From: Peptoniphilaceae bacterium AMB_02
GTDB taxonomy: Bacteria; Bacillota; Clostridia; Tissierellales; Peptoniphilaceae
Direction: 5' to 3'
Assembly (NCBI GenBank): GCA_036321625.1
Contig: CP143259.1
Location: 558,001 to 622,000 of the forward strand
DNA: 64,000 nucleotides
Positions 47,017-56,210 of the stretch are shown in pieces. Numbering within the stretch: position 1 is the first letter of the stretch; every line of letters begins with the position of its first letter. The notes below the pieces were generated by a model. That model searched no databases and was not told the origin of the DNA. It worked only from the letters and a program-made list of their open reading frames with translations. The translations under genes were made by a program, and so were the position numbers.

Positions 47017-47058
47017 AAAGTATAATGTATTTAAATTTTAATGGAGGTGTTTAGTTAA

Positions 47059-48600
47059 ATGACAGAGCCGGTATTAAGAGGTGCTTCTTATGTTCTCGTT
47101 CATACACCTGATATGATCTTGAGAAATGGTACTACGCAAACAACAGAGATGGTAGTTAACCCCAATTCGGAGTACCTAAAAGAACTTCCAAAGCATTTAA
47201 GAAGTTTTGATCAAGTAGTAAATTATCTTCCTAACCAAGTTTATATTGGTAGTGAAAGACCTGAAAAACTAAAAGAGGTACCACAACCTTGGACTGATGA
47301 AGACAAGTATTTAAAAGGTGCTGATAAAACTGGTAAGCTAGGGGAAATTCTACCACAAGAAGAATTCATTGGATTAATTAAAATATGTGACGTATTTGAT
47401 TTAGTTCATTTAAATGAAGAATTTACAGCAGAAGTTAAAGCAAAATTAGAAAATCACCCACTAATCGGTGACGATCTAATTGCTAGACTTGGCAATGGTG
47501 ATGATCAAGCTACACTTGACAAATATATGGCTGATCATGCTGAAGGACTATATAACAACGATGTGCTAGTAGGTTGCGTTAAGAGAGCTCATGATGTAGA
47601 CGTTAACCTATCTGCTCATGTTATATTCGAAAACCTGGTTTCTAAGGCATCAGGATTATTAGCAGCTTTAAATCTTATAGATAAAAACGGATTAAATCCG
47701 GAAGATATTGAATACGTTATCGAGTGTTCAGAAGAAGCTTGTGGAGACATGAACCAAAGAGGTGGAGGAAACTTCGCTAAAGCTATAGCTGAACTTGCAG
47801 GATTTGTTAATGCATCCGGATCAGATGTTAGAGGATTCTGTGCTGCACCAACTCATGCACTTATCTCAGCTGCATCACTTGTTGGAGCAGGAACATTCAA
47901 AAATGTTGTAATCATAGCCGGTGGTTCTACTGCTAAACTTGGTATGAACGGTAAAGACCATGTTAAGAAAGGTCTTCCTGTTATAGAAGACGTAGTAGGC
48001 GGATTTGCAGCATTAATTAGTGAAAATGATGGAAAACATCCAATTCTAAGAACTGATGCTGTTGGTAGACATACAGTAGGAACAGGTTCTTCACCACAAG
48101 CGGTAATGAGCTCATTAGTTACAGATCCACTTGAGAGAGTTGGACTTACTGTTAAAGATGTTGACAGATATTCAGTAGAGATGCAAAACCCTGATATCAC
48201 TAAACCGGCAGGAGCAGGAGATGTTCCAACTGCAAATATGAAGATGATTGGTGCATTAGGAGTTATGAAAAAGCAACTTGAAAAACCGGAAATGCCTGCA
48301 TTTATTGCTGAATACGGTATGGAAGGTTGGGCACCAACCCAAGGACATATTCCTTCTGGAGTACCTTATCTTGGATTTGCAATTGAAGATTTAACAACCG
48401 GACAATACAATAGAGCACAAATCGTAGGAAAAGGTTCATTATTCTTAGGAAGAATGACTAACCTATTTGATGGTGTTTCTATAGTTATCGAAAGAAACTC
48501 TGGCGATGTTTCTGAAGGCGGCGGAGTATCTAAAGAAGAAGTTAAGAAATTAGTTGCAGAGGCTATGAGAGATTTTGCATCGAGTCTAATCGAAGGGTAG
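47059..48600 (+). CDS. grdC: Glycine reductase protein C, beta subunit GrdC
   Basis: With GrdD, GrdC forms protein C, which converts the selenium-bound carboxymethyl intermediate to an acetyl thioester and releases acetyl phosphate. The 513-residue protein resembles beta-ketoacyl-ACP synthase III-like enzymes: CSEEACGDMNQRGGGNFAK and FCAAPTHALISAA belong to the conserved core. The tail EGGGVSKEEVKKLVAEAM is typical. GGAGGTG precedes the ATG. Its stop is 10 bases before grdD. Confidence 0.96.
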   Translation: MTEPVLRGASYVLVHTPDMILRNGTTQTTEMVVNPNSEYLKELPKHLRSFDQVVNYLPNQVYIGSERPEKLKEVPQPWTDEDKYLKGADKTGKLGEILPQEEFIGLIKICDVFDLVHLNEEFTAEVKAKLENHPLIGDDLIARLGNGDDQATLDKYMADHAEGLYNNDVLVGCVKRAHDVDVNLSAHVIFENLVSKASGLLAALNLIDKNGLNPEDIEYVIECSEEACGDMNQRGGGNFAKAIAELAGFVNASGSDVRGFCAAPTHALISAASLVGAGTFKNVVIIAGGSTAKLGMNGKDHVKKGLPVIEDVVGGFAALISENDGKHPILRTDAVGRHTVGTGSSPQAVMSSLVTDPLERVGLTVKDVDRYSVEMQNPDITKPAGAGDVPTANMKMIGALGVMKKQLEKPEMPAFIAEYGMEGWAPTQGHIPSGVPYLGFAIEDLTTGQYNRAQIVGKGSLFLGRMTNLFDGVSIVIERNSGDVSEGGGVSKEEVKKLVAEAMRDFASSLIEG

Positions 48601-48610
48601 AGGTGATAAA

Positions 48611-49774
48611 ATGACTGACGTTAAAAAGATGATTGGTCAAGTCTTTGAAGACATCGCTACGGGATTAGAAACAGGTGCTTTTGGATCAAGAGCAGTTGTT
48701 GCGGTTACTACACTTGGAAGTGAACACGGCATTGAAAACGTAGTTAGAGGTGCTGAGGAAGCTCAGAGAAGAGACAACACCATAGAAGTAGTCCTAATCG
48801 GACCAAAAGTTGACTCAAATCTTAGACAATATGTAGTTGAAACAGATGAAGAAGGCTACAAAGTGATGGAAGAACTACTTGACAGTGGTGAAATCGGAGC
48901 TTGTGTAACAATGCATTATACCTTCCCAATCGGAGTATCTACTGTTGGAAGAGTAGTAACACCTGCATTGGCAAAAGAAATGATAATAGCTACCACAACC
49001 GGAACTTCATCAGCTCACAGAGTTGAGGGAATGGTGAAAAACGGTATCTATGGAATTATAGCAGCAAAAGCTATAGGAATAGAAAATCCAACACTTGGAA
49101 TCCTTAATGTTGACGGTGCTGTTCAAGTTGAAAGAGCATTTAAACAACTTAAAGAAAATGGCTATGATATCAACTTTGCAACATCAAATAGATCTGACGG
49201 CGGAGTATTAATGAGAGGAAATGACTTGTTACAAGGAGTTCCAGATGTTATGGTAAATGATACTCTAACAGGAAACATCCTTATGAAAGTATTCTCATCA
49301 TTCACAACAGGCGGTGGATTTGAAGCTCATGGTTATGGATATGGTCCAGGAATAGGTGAAGACTATGACAGAACTGTACTAATAATCTCTAGGGCATCGG
49401 GATATCCTGTTATAGCTAATGCACTTAGCTATGCCGGAGACCTTGTTAAAGGTAATGTAAACAAAGTTGCTAAAGATGAATTTGCAAAAGCAAACAAAGC
49501 AGGACTAAAAGAGATACTTCAAGGACTTGCAGAATCTAAGAAGAAAGATTCTGCTGAGGATGAAGAAGTTACAGCACCACCTAAAGAGCTGGTAACTGCA
49601 CAAATTTCTGGTATAGATATACTGGAACTTGAGGATGCAGTAAGAGCACTTTGGAAGAAAGGTTACTATGCTGAGAGCGGCATGGGATGTACAGGACCGA
49701 TAGTGCTTGTAAACGAAGAAAAATTCGGCATGTGCTACGATATATTGAAAAACGAAGGATATGTAAACGAATAA
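48611..49774 (+). CDS. grdD: Glycine reductase protein C, alpha subunit GrdD
   Basis: GrdD carries the cysteine that holds the acetyl group before phosphorolysis to acetyl phosphate. The 387-residue protein resembles PlsX/phosphotransacetylase-like folds (VVAVTTLGSEHG, VEGMVKNGIYGIIAAKA). The C-terminal motif SGMGCTGPIVLV gives the likely acyl-carrying Cys360. It is the last gene of the cluster, followed by a terminator. Acetyl phosphate can then make ATP through acetate kinase, which is not encoded here. Confidence 0.96.
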   Translation: MTDVKKMIGQVFEDIATGLETGAFGSRAVVAVTTLGSEHGIENVVRGAEEAQRRDNTIEVVLIGPKVDSNLRQYVVETDEEGYKVMEELLDSGEIGACVTMHYTFPIGVSTVGRVVTPALAKEMIIATTTGTSSAHRVEGMVKNGIYGIIAAKAIGIENPTLGILNVDGAVQVERAFKQLKENGYDINFATSNRSDGGVLMRGNDLLQGVPDVMVNDTLTGNILMKVFSSFTTGGGFEAHGYGYGPGIGEDYDRTVLIISRASGYPVIANALSYAGDLVKGNVNKVAKDEFAKANKAGLKEILQGLAESKKKDSAEDEEVTAPPKELVTAQISGIDILELEDAVRALWKKGYYAESGMGCTGPIVLVNEEKFGMCYDILKNEGYVNE

Positions 49775-49780
49775 TATATT

Positions 49781-49814
49781 AAGAGAGAAGTCTATGATTT
49801 CTCTCTTTTTTATT
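49781..49814 (+). terminator. Terminator of the glycine reductase cluster
   Basis: AAGAGAGAA (49781-49789) pairs with TTCTCTCTT (49799-49807), followed by a T run. Confidence 0.85.
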
Positions 49815-49951
49815 TTAAGTAGAATTATGAGTATATGTAATGGTTCAAATCAGCTAGAAGTCTACCATTATATGGAGGACTCTAAGGCTTGAGTTATTTA
49901 GTTTAAGATACTATAATCTATACTAATGAAAGCTAAAGTTGGAGGTGAGAC

Positions 49952-51766
49952 ATGTTTAGAAAGTTTAACTTAGCTAATGTACAATTTCTCTTAAAAAGAA
50001 AATACAGCATAATCGATATTAAAAGTTTACTGGTATTAATAAAGACCAATCTAAGTGCTTTTATATTCTGTCAACTCCTAATTATATATTCATTTTTAAT
50101 ATTCAATATTTTTAGAAGATTTTTGGTGAATATCTTAAAAAATCAAATTGGCGTAAATTTATTAGTACAGGATAATTTCTTAGAAATACTTAAACATCCC
50201 TTAGCAATCTTAGTTTTGATCCTATTTTTTATAATTCAATTGTTTTTTGTGTTTTTTGGAATAATCGGTAATTATCGTATATATGCAGCCAGCTTAAGAG
50301 GTGAAAAAATTGGTATTCCTAAACTTATTAAAGAAGTAATATTTACTTATGTTAAATTATTTAGTCCAAATCGTATTGCTATTATTCCGATACTGATTTT
50401 TACGATGCTTTTAAGTTATATATCATTTTATACGAGTTCTATAGAAAATTTTAAAATACCTGAATTTATTACTGATTGGATTGCAGAAAAGAAGTATTTC
50501 GAATATGCATTTACAGCTTTTAGAATATACATGACCTATATATGGTTTAGAGTACTTTTTGTTATAACCGGGATGCTTTTATTTAACAGGACATTTAAGG
50601 AAGCAGTACAATTTGTTAGAGAAGTATTTGCAATTCGCAAAAAGAAATACTTGGTATTTATAATATCTATAATGGCTATTATTTTCTTTTTAAAAACTTT
50701 TATTTACTATATTCTTCTATCAGCAGCTTTTATTTTTAGTAAGGTTTTTAATGTTGATTTAGTTTTAAGCCTCTACTCTATGAATTGGAGAGCACTAATA
50801 TATATACAATCAATAACCGATGTACTACAAATAGGATTACTGGTAGTAGGTTATTGTAAGTTTTTTGAAATTGAAACGACTCAAATAAGATTTCATGAAA
50901 GTAAAGTTCGTAAAAGGTCGGTAGCTTTTTCGATGATTATAGCAGTTCTATTAATCGAACTGTTTCATCTAAACTACAATACAAATCAATTGCTGGTCTT
51001 TCAAAACCTAAGACCTAAAATAATTGCCCATAGAGCCGGAGCTACATTTGGTCCTGAAAACTCATTGAAGGCTCTTGAAATAACTAGAAATAGCAAGGTA
51101 GCCTCTGCAGTAGAAATAGATGTGCAACTTACAAAAGACAGAGAAGTGATACTAAATCATGACAGTACACTGCAAAGAATTACAGGGAACGGCTCTCGTG
51201 CGATAGACTTAAATCTTTCAGAAATAAAGAAATTAAAAACCAGAGGAGAAGGCGGTTTCTTTTATGAAGACAGTATTCCGACACTTGGAGAGTTTTTGGA
51301 TAAAGTAGGCAGTCTCGAAATTATGATTGAATTAAAATCGGATAATGAATATGTTGAAGAACTGCTAGATAAGACGATGGAGATTGTGAAAGATAAAAAA
51401 CTTGAAGATAAAATCATCATATCTTCAATGAACAGAAAGGTGTTGGAAATAAGTAAAGCAAAGAACCCTAAAGTAAAAACAGCACTAATTTCGGCAATAT
51501 TACTAGGTGCAGATTTTGAGCAGGAATATATAGATATATACAGTATTGAAGCTGCAGGATTAAACCATGAATTAGTTAATAATGCTCATGAAAAAGGAAA
51601 AGAAATCTATGTCTGGACTATCAATACTGCAAAGGGGGTAAAACAGGTATTAAAATTTCTACCTGATGGTATAGTAACGGATAATGTATTCTATGTAGAT
51701 TATGCTATTTATAATTTGGAGGACAGCATACCGTTTCAAAGCGATATATTCAGAATGTTTATATAA
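49952..51766 (+). CDS. Membrane-anchored glycerophosphodiester phosphodiesterase
   Basis: The 604-residue protein has an N-terminal half of about 340 residues with seven or so membrane segments and a C-terminal GDPD domain. The enzyme hydrolyses glycerophosphodiesters to glycerol-3-phosphate and an alcohol. Catalytic motifs are IIAHRAGATFGPENSLKAL and EIDVQLTKDREVILNHDST. Related Firmicute proteins may act on lipoteichoic acid or lysolipids; the substrate here is unknown. GGAGGTGAG precedes the ATG. It appears to be a single-gene transcript. Confidence 0.92.
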   Translation: MFRKFNLANVQFLLKRKYSIIDIKSLLVLIKTNLSAFIFCQLLIIYSFLIFNIFRRFLVNILKNQIGVNLLVQDNFLEILKHPLAILVLILFFIIQLFFVFFGIIGNYRIYAASLRGEKIGIPKLIKEVIFTYVKLFSPNRIAIIPILIFTMLLSYISFYTSSIENFKIPEFITDWIAEKKYFEYAFTAFRIYMTYIWFRVLFVITGMLLFNRTFKEAVQFVREVFAIRKKKYLVFIISIMAIIFFLKTFIYYILLSAAFIFSKVFNVDLVLSLYSMNWRALIYIQSITDVLQIGLLVVGYCKFFEIETTQIRFHESKVRKRSVAFSMIIAVLLIELFHLNYNTNQLLVFQNLRPKIIAHRAGATFGPENSLKALEITRNSKVASAVEIDVQLTKDREVILNHDSTLQRITGNGSRAIDLNLSEIKKLKTRGEGGFFYEDSIPTLGEFLDKVGSLEIMIELKSDNEYVEELLDKTMEIVKDKKLEDKIIISSMNRKVLEISKAKNPKVKTALISAILLGADFEQEYIDIYSIEAAGLNHELVNNAHEKGKEIYVWTINTAKGVKQVLKFLPDGIVTDNVFYVDYAIYNLEDSIPFQSDIFRMFI

Positions 51767-51976
51767 GGTAGACGATGTAGAAGATTATTAGATTGAAATT
51801 ATAACTATCGGTTACAATTTTAATTTTAGGGTGAGAAGTACAAAATATATCAATACGCCTATGTTTTTAACGGTCTTAGAAACAGGTGTGGAAGTATCTT
51901 TTATTACAGCACTAAGAAATATAGAAACCTTTGGAATATGAAAAGTTAATCAAAAACTCGAAGTTAGCTTCATCAT

Positions 51977-52005
51977 TAGACAAGTTTGAAATATTTAGAT
52001 ATAAT
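51977..52005 (+). promoter_or_regulatory. Predicted promoter of the HD protein gene
   Basis: TAGACA (51977-51982), a 17-base spacer and TATAAT (52000-52005) lie 30 bases before the start codon. Confidence 0.55.
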
Positions 52006-52034
52006 TATCATTAGTAAATATAAAGGAGGCATTT

Positions 52035-52598
52035 ATGCTACCTAGTAGAGAGTTCTCTTTCAATTTGTTAAAAGAATATAATGAAGACCCATATCATATA
52101 TCACATGCACTTGCTGTAGAGTCTGTGATGGCATACTTTGCAGAGTTAAATGGAGAAGATATTGATAAGTGGTCACTTGTAGGTCTTTTACATGATTTAG
52201 ATTATGGCAGATATCCTGACCATCACTGTATAGCAGTTGTAGATATTTTAAAGGAAAATGGATATCCCAAGGATTTCATATCTTCTATAACTTCTCATTG
52301 TTACAGGGGTGTCAGCGAAAAATTTAAAAAGCCGGAGCATATAATGGAGAAGATACTGTTCACTATAGATGAATTATGCGGACTTATTCATGCTGCAGCT
52401 CTTATGAGACCATCGAAATCTGTAATGGATATGAATGTCAAATCAGTTAAGAAAAAATTCAAATCAAAAGGATTTGCGCAAGGTGTTTCCAGGGAAATAA
52501 TCAATGAGGGAATGGAAGTATTAGGCTGGGATTTGGATTATACTATAGAACATACTCTAAAAGGAATGCAGAGAGTTCACGAAGAGATAGGATTATAA
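52035..52598 (+). CDS. HD domain protein (predicted metal-dependent phosphohydrolase)
   Basis: The 187-residue soluble protein has an HD domain: His in HISHALAVE, the HD pair in LLHDLDYGRYPDHH, and a later His/Asp region around SITSHCYRG and FTIDELCG. These residues bind one or two metal ions. HD proteins of this size hydrolyse phosphate esters of nucleotides or act on tRNA-like substrates. No specific substrate is evident. AAGGAGG precedes ATG. The downstream lipoprotein gene begins 2 bases after its stop. Confidence 0.85.
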   Translation: MLPSREFSFNLLKEYNEDPYHISHALAVESVMAYFAELNGEDIDKWSLVGLLHDLDYGRYPDHHCIAVVDILKENGYPKDFISSITSHCYRGVSEKFKKPEHIMEKILFTIDELCGLIHAAALMRPSKSVMDMNVKSVKKKFKSKGFAQGVSREIINEGMEVLGWDLDYTIEHTLKGMQRVHEEIGL

Positions 52599-52600
52599 TT

Positions 52601-53371
52601 ATGAAAATTTTTAAAATACTTACTATAATGATATTATTTCTGTTTATTACTGCTTGTGGTTCCAATATAAACACATTCGAACCTAGTACCGGTAATAAAG
52701 AGAAAAAAGAATCTGAATTTAAAGAGAAAAACGAAAGCAATAAACCCGAAGAAAAGCCGGTTGAAAAACCGATAGAAGAAAAGCAAGAACAAAAAACAGT
52801 CACAAACGAGAATCCGAAACCAAATGAAAAACCGGTAGAGGAGAAAAAGGAAGTTAAAGAACCTGAAGTCAAAGAGATTGTCGTAGAAGAAAAAATAACT
52901 GATGTAGATACTAAACCAGATCATAATCAAAAATTTTTCAAGGATCCAATATACGATGTAAAAAATTCCAATTCGGAACATTCTGATATTTTGGATGTTG
53001 AATACTATGGCAATAATGACATAAATGAAGAAAATCTTAGGAACTATAATATAAATAGGTCAGTAATAGATGAGAATGGACAGTCTATGGTATTTATCCC
53101 TAAGATATATGGCGGAAAATTTAGAATTCACCATATAGACTATGATCCTGAAAAACATGGTTTTAATCTTGGAGAACAACTTATGGAAGTTGAGTTGAAA
53201 CAGGATGATATTGTATTAATTAAAATGTATATACCTGAAACTATTCCTCAAATCATTATTACTTATGAGAAAGATGGAGAATTTTTCGTGCAGACCATCC
53301 CAAGAATGAATGGGGTATCGGGCGCTGTACGTTTGGATAAAGGATTCAAAATCATAGATAAACAGCATTAA
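52601..53371 (+). CDS. Lys/Glu-rich lipoprotein of unknown function
   Basis: I do not recognise this 256-residue protein. A lipoprotein signal ends in ITACG (Cys19). Residues 25-105 are a highly charged, low-complexity Lys/Glu/Pro linker. The last 140 residues form a compact beta-rich domain (FIPKIYGGKFRIHHIDY) with no clear family. It is probably attached to the outer face of the membrane. It begins 2 bases after the HD gene, so they are co-transcribed. No strong ribosome binding site is visible, and it may depend on coupling. Confidence 0.75.
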   Translation: MKIFKILTIMILFLFITACGSNINTFEPSTGNKEKKESEFKEKNESNKPEEKPVEKPIEEKQEQKTVTNENPKPNEKPVEEKKEVKEPEVKEIVVEEKITDVDTKPDHNQKFFKDPIYDVKNSNSEHSDILDVEYYGNNDINEENLRNYNINRSVIDENGQSMVFIPKIYGGKFRIHHIDYDPEKHGFNLGEQLMEVELKQDDIVLIKMYIPETIPQIIITYEKDGEFFVQTIPRMNGVSGAVRLDKGFKIIDKQH

Positions 53372-53377
53372 AAATTT

Positions 53378-53404
53378 CAGCTCTCATTTTGGGAGCTGTT
53401 TTAG
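53378..53404 (+). terminator. Terminator after the lipoprotein gene
   Basis: CAGCTCTC pairs with GGGAGCTG around ATTTT, then TTTTA. Confidence 0.7.
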
Positions 53405-53488
53405 GTATAACAAATACTATATCCTTGACAGTAAAAACTAAATCTCATATGATTTAATTGAAACAAAAAATAAAAATGAAGGTGTGAT

Positions 53489-54310
53489 ATGGATAAATTA
53501 ATATTAGGAACATGGCTTATAGGTGAAAATCAAGTAAGCTTTAATAGTGAAATTAATGCTATACAATATGCCATTGATAGTGGCATAACTCATATAGACA
53601 CTGCTGAGATTTATGGAGATGGAAAGTCTGAAAGCTTGATTGGTGAAGCTATCAAGGATTATGAACGCGAAAAATTAACCATAATTTCAAAAGTTCATCC
53701 CCAAAACTGTAATAAGGTAAATATCTACAAATCTGTAGAGGATAGTTTAAAGAGATTAAAAATAGATTATTTAGACTACTATTTACTACATTGGATAATT
53801 GAAGACATAGATTTTAAAGATACTATTTTTTTAATGGAAGATTTAAAACGACAGAAACTTATAAGAAACTGGGGAGTATCAAACTTTGATACTGATGATA
53901 TGAAAAAACTATTGTCTATACCTGGTGGAGAAAATTGTAAAACCAATCAAGTTCTATTTAATTTGGCATATAGAGGTATCGAATTCGATTTGCTACCTTA
54001 TTTAAATAGCGTAAATATCCCTGTAATGGCTTATTGTGCCTTAGCACATGGGCTTACTCTATACAGTGGTTTAAATTAAAATATGGCACTTAAAAAAATT
54101 GCAGAAAAACACGGAAAAACCGTACATCAAATTATGTTTAATTTTGTTGTAAGTACACCCGGAGTTCATGGAATAGCAAAATCTGTAACCAAAAAGCATC
54201 TGGATGAAATTGTTGATGCTCTTGATATAAAGTTAGATGAGGATGACTACTATCTACTCAATCAAGAATTTCCGGCTCCGACAAAAAAAGTTCCATTGGA
54301 GACAGTTTAA
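53489..54310 (+). pseudogene. Aldo/keto reductase with an in-frame nonsense codon
   Basis: The AKR tetrad is visible: Asp and Tyr in HIDTAEIYGDG, Lys in ISKVHPQN and His in LLHWIIED. The frame stops at TAA (54077-54079) after ALAHGLTLYSGLN and resumes in the same frame two codons later with MALKKIAEKHGKT, which completes the barrel and NADPH-binding end (GIAKSVTKKHLDE). Without the TAA the protein would have 273 residues, normal for the family. It is UAA, so selenocysteine does not explain it. A point mutation or a base-call error is likely. Confidence 0.85.
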
Positions 54311-55008
54311 TCGATTAACACATTGAACTCGAAATAAAACCGCTTGTAAAAGTAATGAGAAAGCCATAACTTTTTAGCTTTCTTGTTTAAAAGTAAAAAA
54401 CCCGAGAAAACATGAAAATTTTATCGGGTTTTTCCTTTTTAATGAAGAGCATTGAGTTTTTCATACTCAGTTTTATAATTATCTTAATGTTTACTGCGAG
54501 TGTCCTATTTATCCTTATATCTTCATAACGAATAATTCTTAAGAAAATTCCGGAAACTCGTTGTAAAGTCCTATTACTTTTATAAAAGTTTGATAAAAGA
54601 GTGAGCATCGATGCAGCCTAAGTCGAAAACTCAACTTAAATAAAATTTGCTGATTTTATCCATGATGTTGAATAAGCTATATAATTCGTTTGATTTTAGT
54701 AGATATTTAGGGAATATTCGAAAATAGTCTATTCTCCAACTATACAACTGAAGATAACTATTAGCTAAGACTTGATAATGATACAATAAAAACAGAGAAA
54801 CTACTTCCTTGCGACGGATTTGTAAAATGAGAGATACGAGTTTTAATAAAACTAAAAAACCGAAAATTATGTAAATTAAACAAATAGATTGCCAGTTCTG
54901 AACAGTTTAAATGCAATAATCATCTATCCATTCATTGTATTGCAAACGCTTTGACAAGTTCACAGTTTTGTTGCATACTATAGTTTAGGTAGTATTAAAG
55001 GAGATTTT
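54311..55008. other. Gene-free region with a terminator and weak promoter
   Basis: A hairpin GAAAGC/GCTTTC (about 54358-54383) is followed by a good terminator AACCCGA/TCGGGTT with T tract (54399-54434) for the aldo/keto reductase gene. From 54440 to 54940 it is AT-rich, with only unsupported short frames and no recognisable gene remnant. TTGACA at 54951-54956 lies 19 bases before TACTAT (54976-54981), a weak promoter candidate for pcp. Confidence 0.55.
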
Positions 55009-55626
55009 ATGAAAATACTGATAACCGGATTTACTCCGTTTGGAAATGAAAACATCAATCCATCATGGGAAGCAGTTAAGATTTTAAAAGCGGGAATTAA
55101 TGATGAGAATATATTTATCAAACAAATACCTACCGTCTTTCGAGAAGCAGCTGAAGTAGTTATGGAAGAAGCAGACAAGGTTGACGCAGATGCGATTGTA
55201 GCTGTAGGACAAGCAGGTGGGAGAGCTTCTGTAACTGTAGAATTCATAGGCATTAACTGGAAGAAAACCGGTATTCCGGATAATGCAGGTAATATTCCTA
55301 AAGGTGAAAAGATAAAATCTGATGGTGAGGACGGATACATTTCAAACCTACCTGTTTTTGACATAGTAGATAATATAAAGAAATCAGGAGTACCTGCCCA
55401 TGTATCTTATACTGCAGGAACTTATGTATGTAATGAATTACTTTATACTTTGATGTATAATATTAAGGGGAATAACAAATCCCGATTGGCAGGATTTATT
55501 CATTTACCATTTATCCCCGAACAAGTGATTAATAAGGGGGAGGATATCCCTTCAATGGGAATCGACCATATGGTAAATGCACTTAAGATTACTATAGAGA
55601 CAATAAAAGAACAAGGTGGGATATAG
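55009..55626 (+). CDS. pcp: Pyroglutamyl-peptidase I
   Basis: This cysteine peptidase removes N-terminal pyroglutamate from peptides. The 205-residue protein starts [16 protein letters not shown]. The catalytic Cys is in [13 protein letters not shown] (Cys141) and the His in [10 protein letters not shown] (His165), with the acidic residue in the VEFIGINW region. AAAGGAG precedes the ATG. It is 3 bases upstream of apt and probably co-transcribed. Its role fits peptide use by this organism. Confidence 0.95.
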   Translation: MKILITGFTPFGNENINPSWEAVKILKAGINDENIFIKQIPTVFREAAEVVMEEADKVDADAIVAVGQAGGRASVTVEFIGINWKKTGIPDNAGNIPKGEKIKSDGEDGYISNLPVFDIVDNIKKSGVPAHVSYTAGTYVCNELLYTLMYNIKGNNKSRLAGFIHLPFIPEQVINKGEDIPSMGIDHMVNALKITIETIKEQGGI

Positions 55627-55628
55627 AG

Positions 55629-56146
55629 ATGAATTTAAAAGACTATATACAGGTAATTGAAGATTTTCCAAAGAAAGGTATAAGCTTTAAGAATATTACC
55701 ACATTACTTAGAGACAAAGATGCATTTCAAGAAACAGTCAATAGGATGGTAGAAAATATTAAAGATTTGGAAGTAGACTATATTATCGGTCCTGAAGCCA
55801 GAGGGTTTTTATTTGGAGCTGCAGTGGCTTATGCATTAAATGTCGGTTTTATACCGGTAAGAAAAAAGGGAAGCTTCCCGGGAACACTGTTGAGTTTCAG
55901 TATCAGCTAGAATACGGGATGGACAGTCTGGAAATACAAGAAGGAGCCTTTGAAGAAGGAGCCAAAGTGGCGATAGTGGATGATCTTTTGGCAACCGGTG
56001 GAACAGTCAATGCAACCGCTAAACTCGTTGAAAAAATGGGTGGAGAAGTAATGGCGATGGAGTTTTTAATTGAATTAACCGACTTAAAAGGAAAAGAAAA
56101 AAATAAAGAATATAAAGTTGACTCTTTAATTCAATACAATATTTAA
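55629..56146 (+). pseudogene. apt: Adenine phosphoribosyltransferase, frameshifted
   Basis: Apt salvages adenine to AMP with PRPP. The first frame (55629-55910) gives [20 protein letters not shown] and [17 protein letters not shown], then goes off frame at about 55887 in GSFPGTLL. The second frame reads [18 protein letters not shown] and continues with the PRPP loop VDDLLATGGTVNATA to the stop at 56146. One missing base near 55884-55888 (ACACTG where ACAACTG would restore the frame) explains it. Both halves are otherwise well conserved, so a recent mutation or sequence error is likely. Confidence 0.88.
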
Positions 56147-56158
56147 TAATTTTAATCT

Positions 56159-56190
56159 AAGAGGTGCATTGTTATCAATGCACCTCTTTC
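56159..56190 (+). terminator. Terminator of the pcp-apt transcript
   Basis: AAGAGGTGCATTG and CAATGCACCTCTT form a perfect stem around TTAT, followed by T. Confidence 0.85.
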
Positions 56191-56210
56191 TACGAAACAA
56201 GATAAATAAT

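Noticed and set aside
54077-54079. Selenocysteine or recoding at the aldo/keto reductase stop
   Set aside because: The codon is TAA, not TGA, and the position is not a known active-site Cys. A point change or error is simpler.
54387-54608. 73-codon minus-strand frame in the 54.3-55.0 kb spacer
   Set aside because: It overlaps a terminator and has no ribosome binding site or recognisable sequence.
55880-55920. Programmed frameshift in apt
   Set aside because: There is no slippery heptamer or stimulatory stem at the break, and Apt is not known to use frameshifting.
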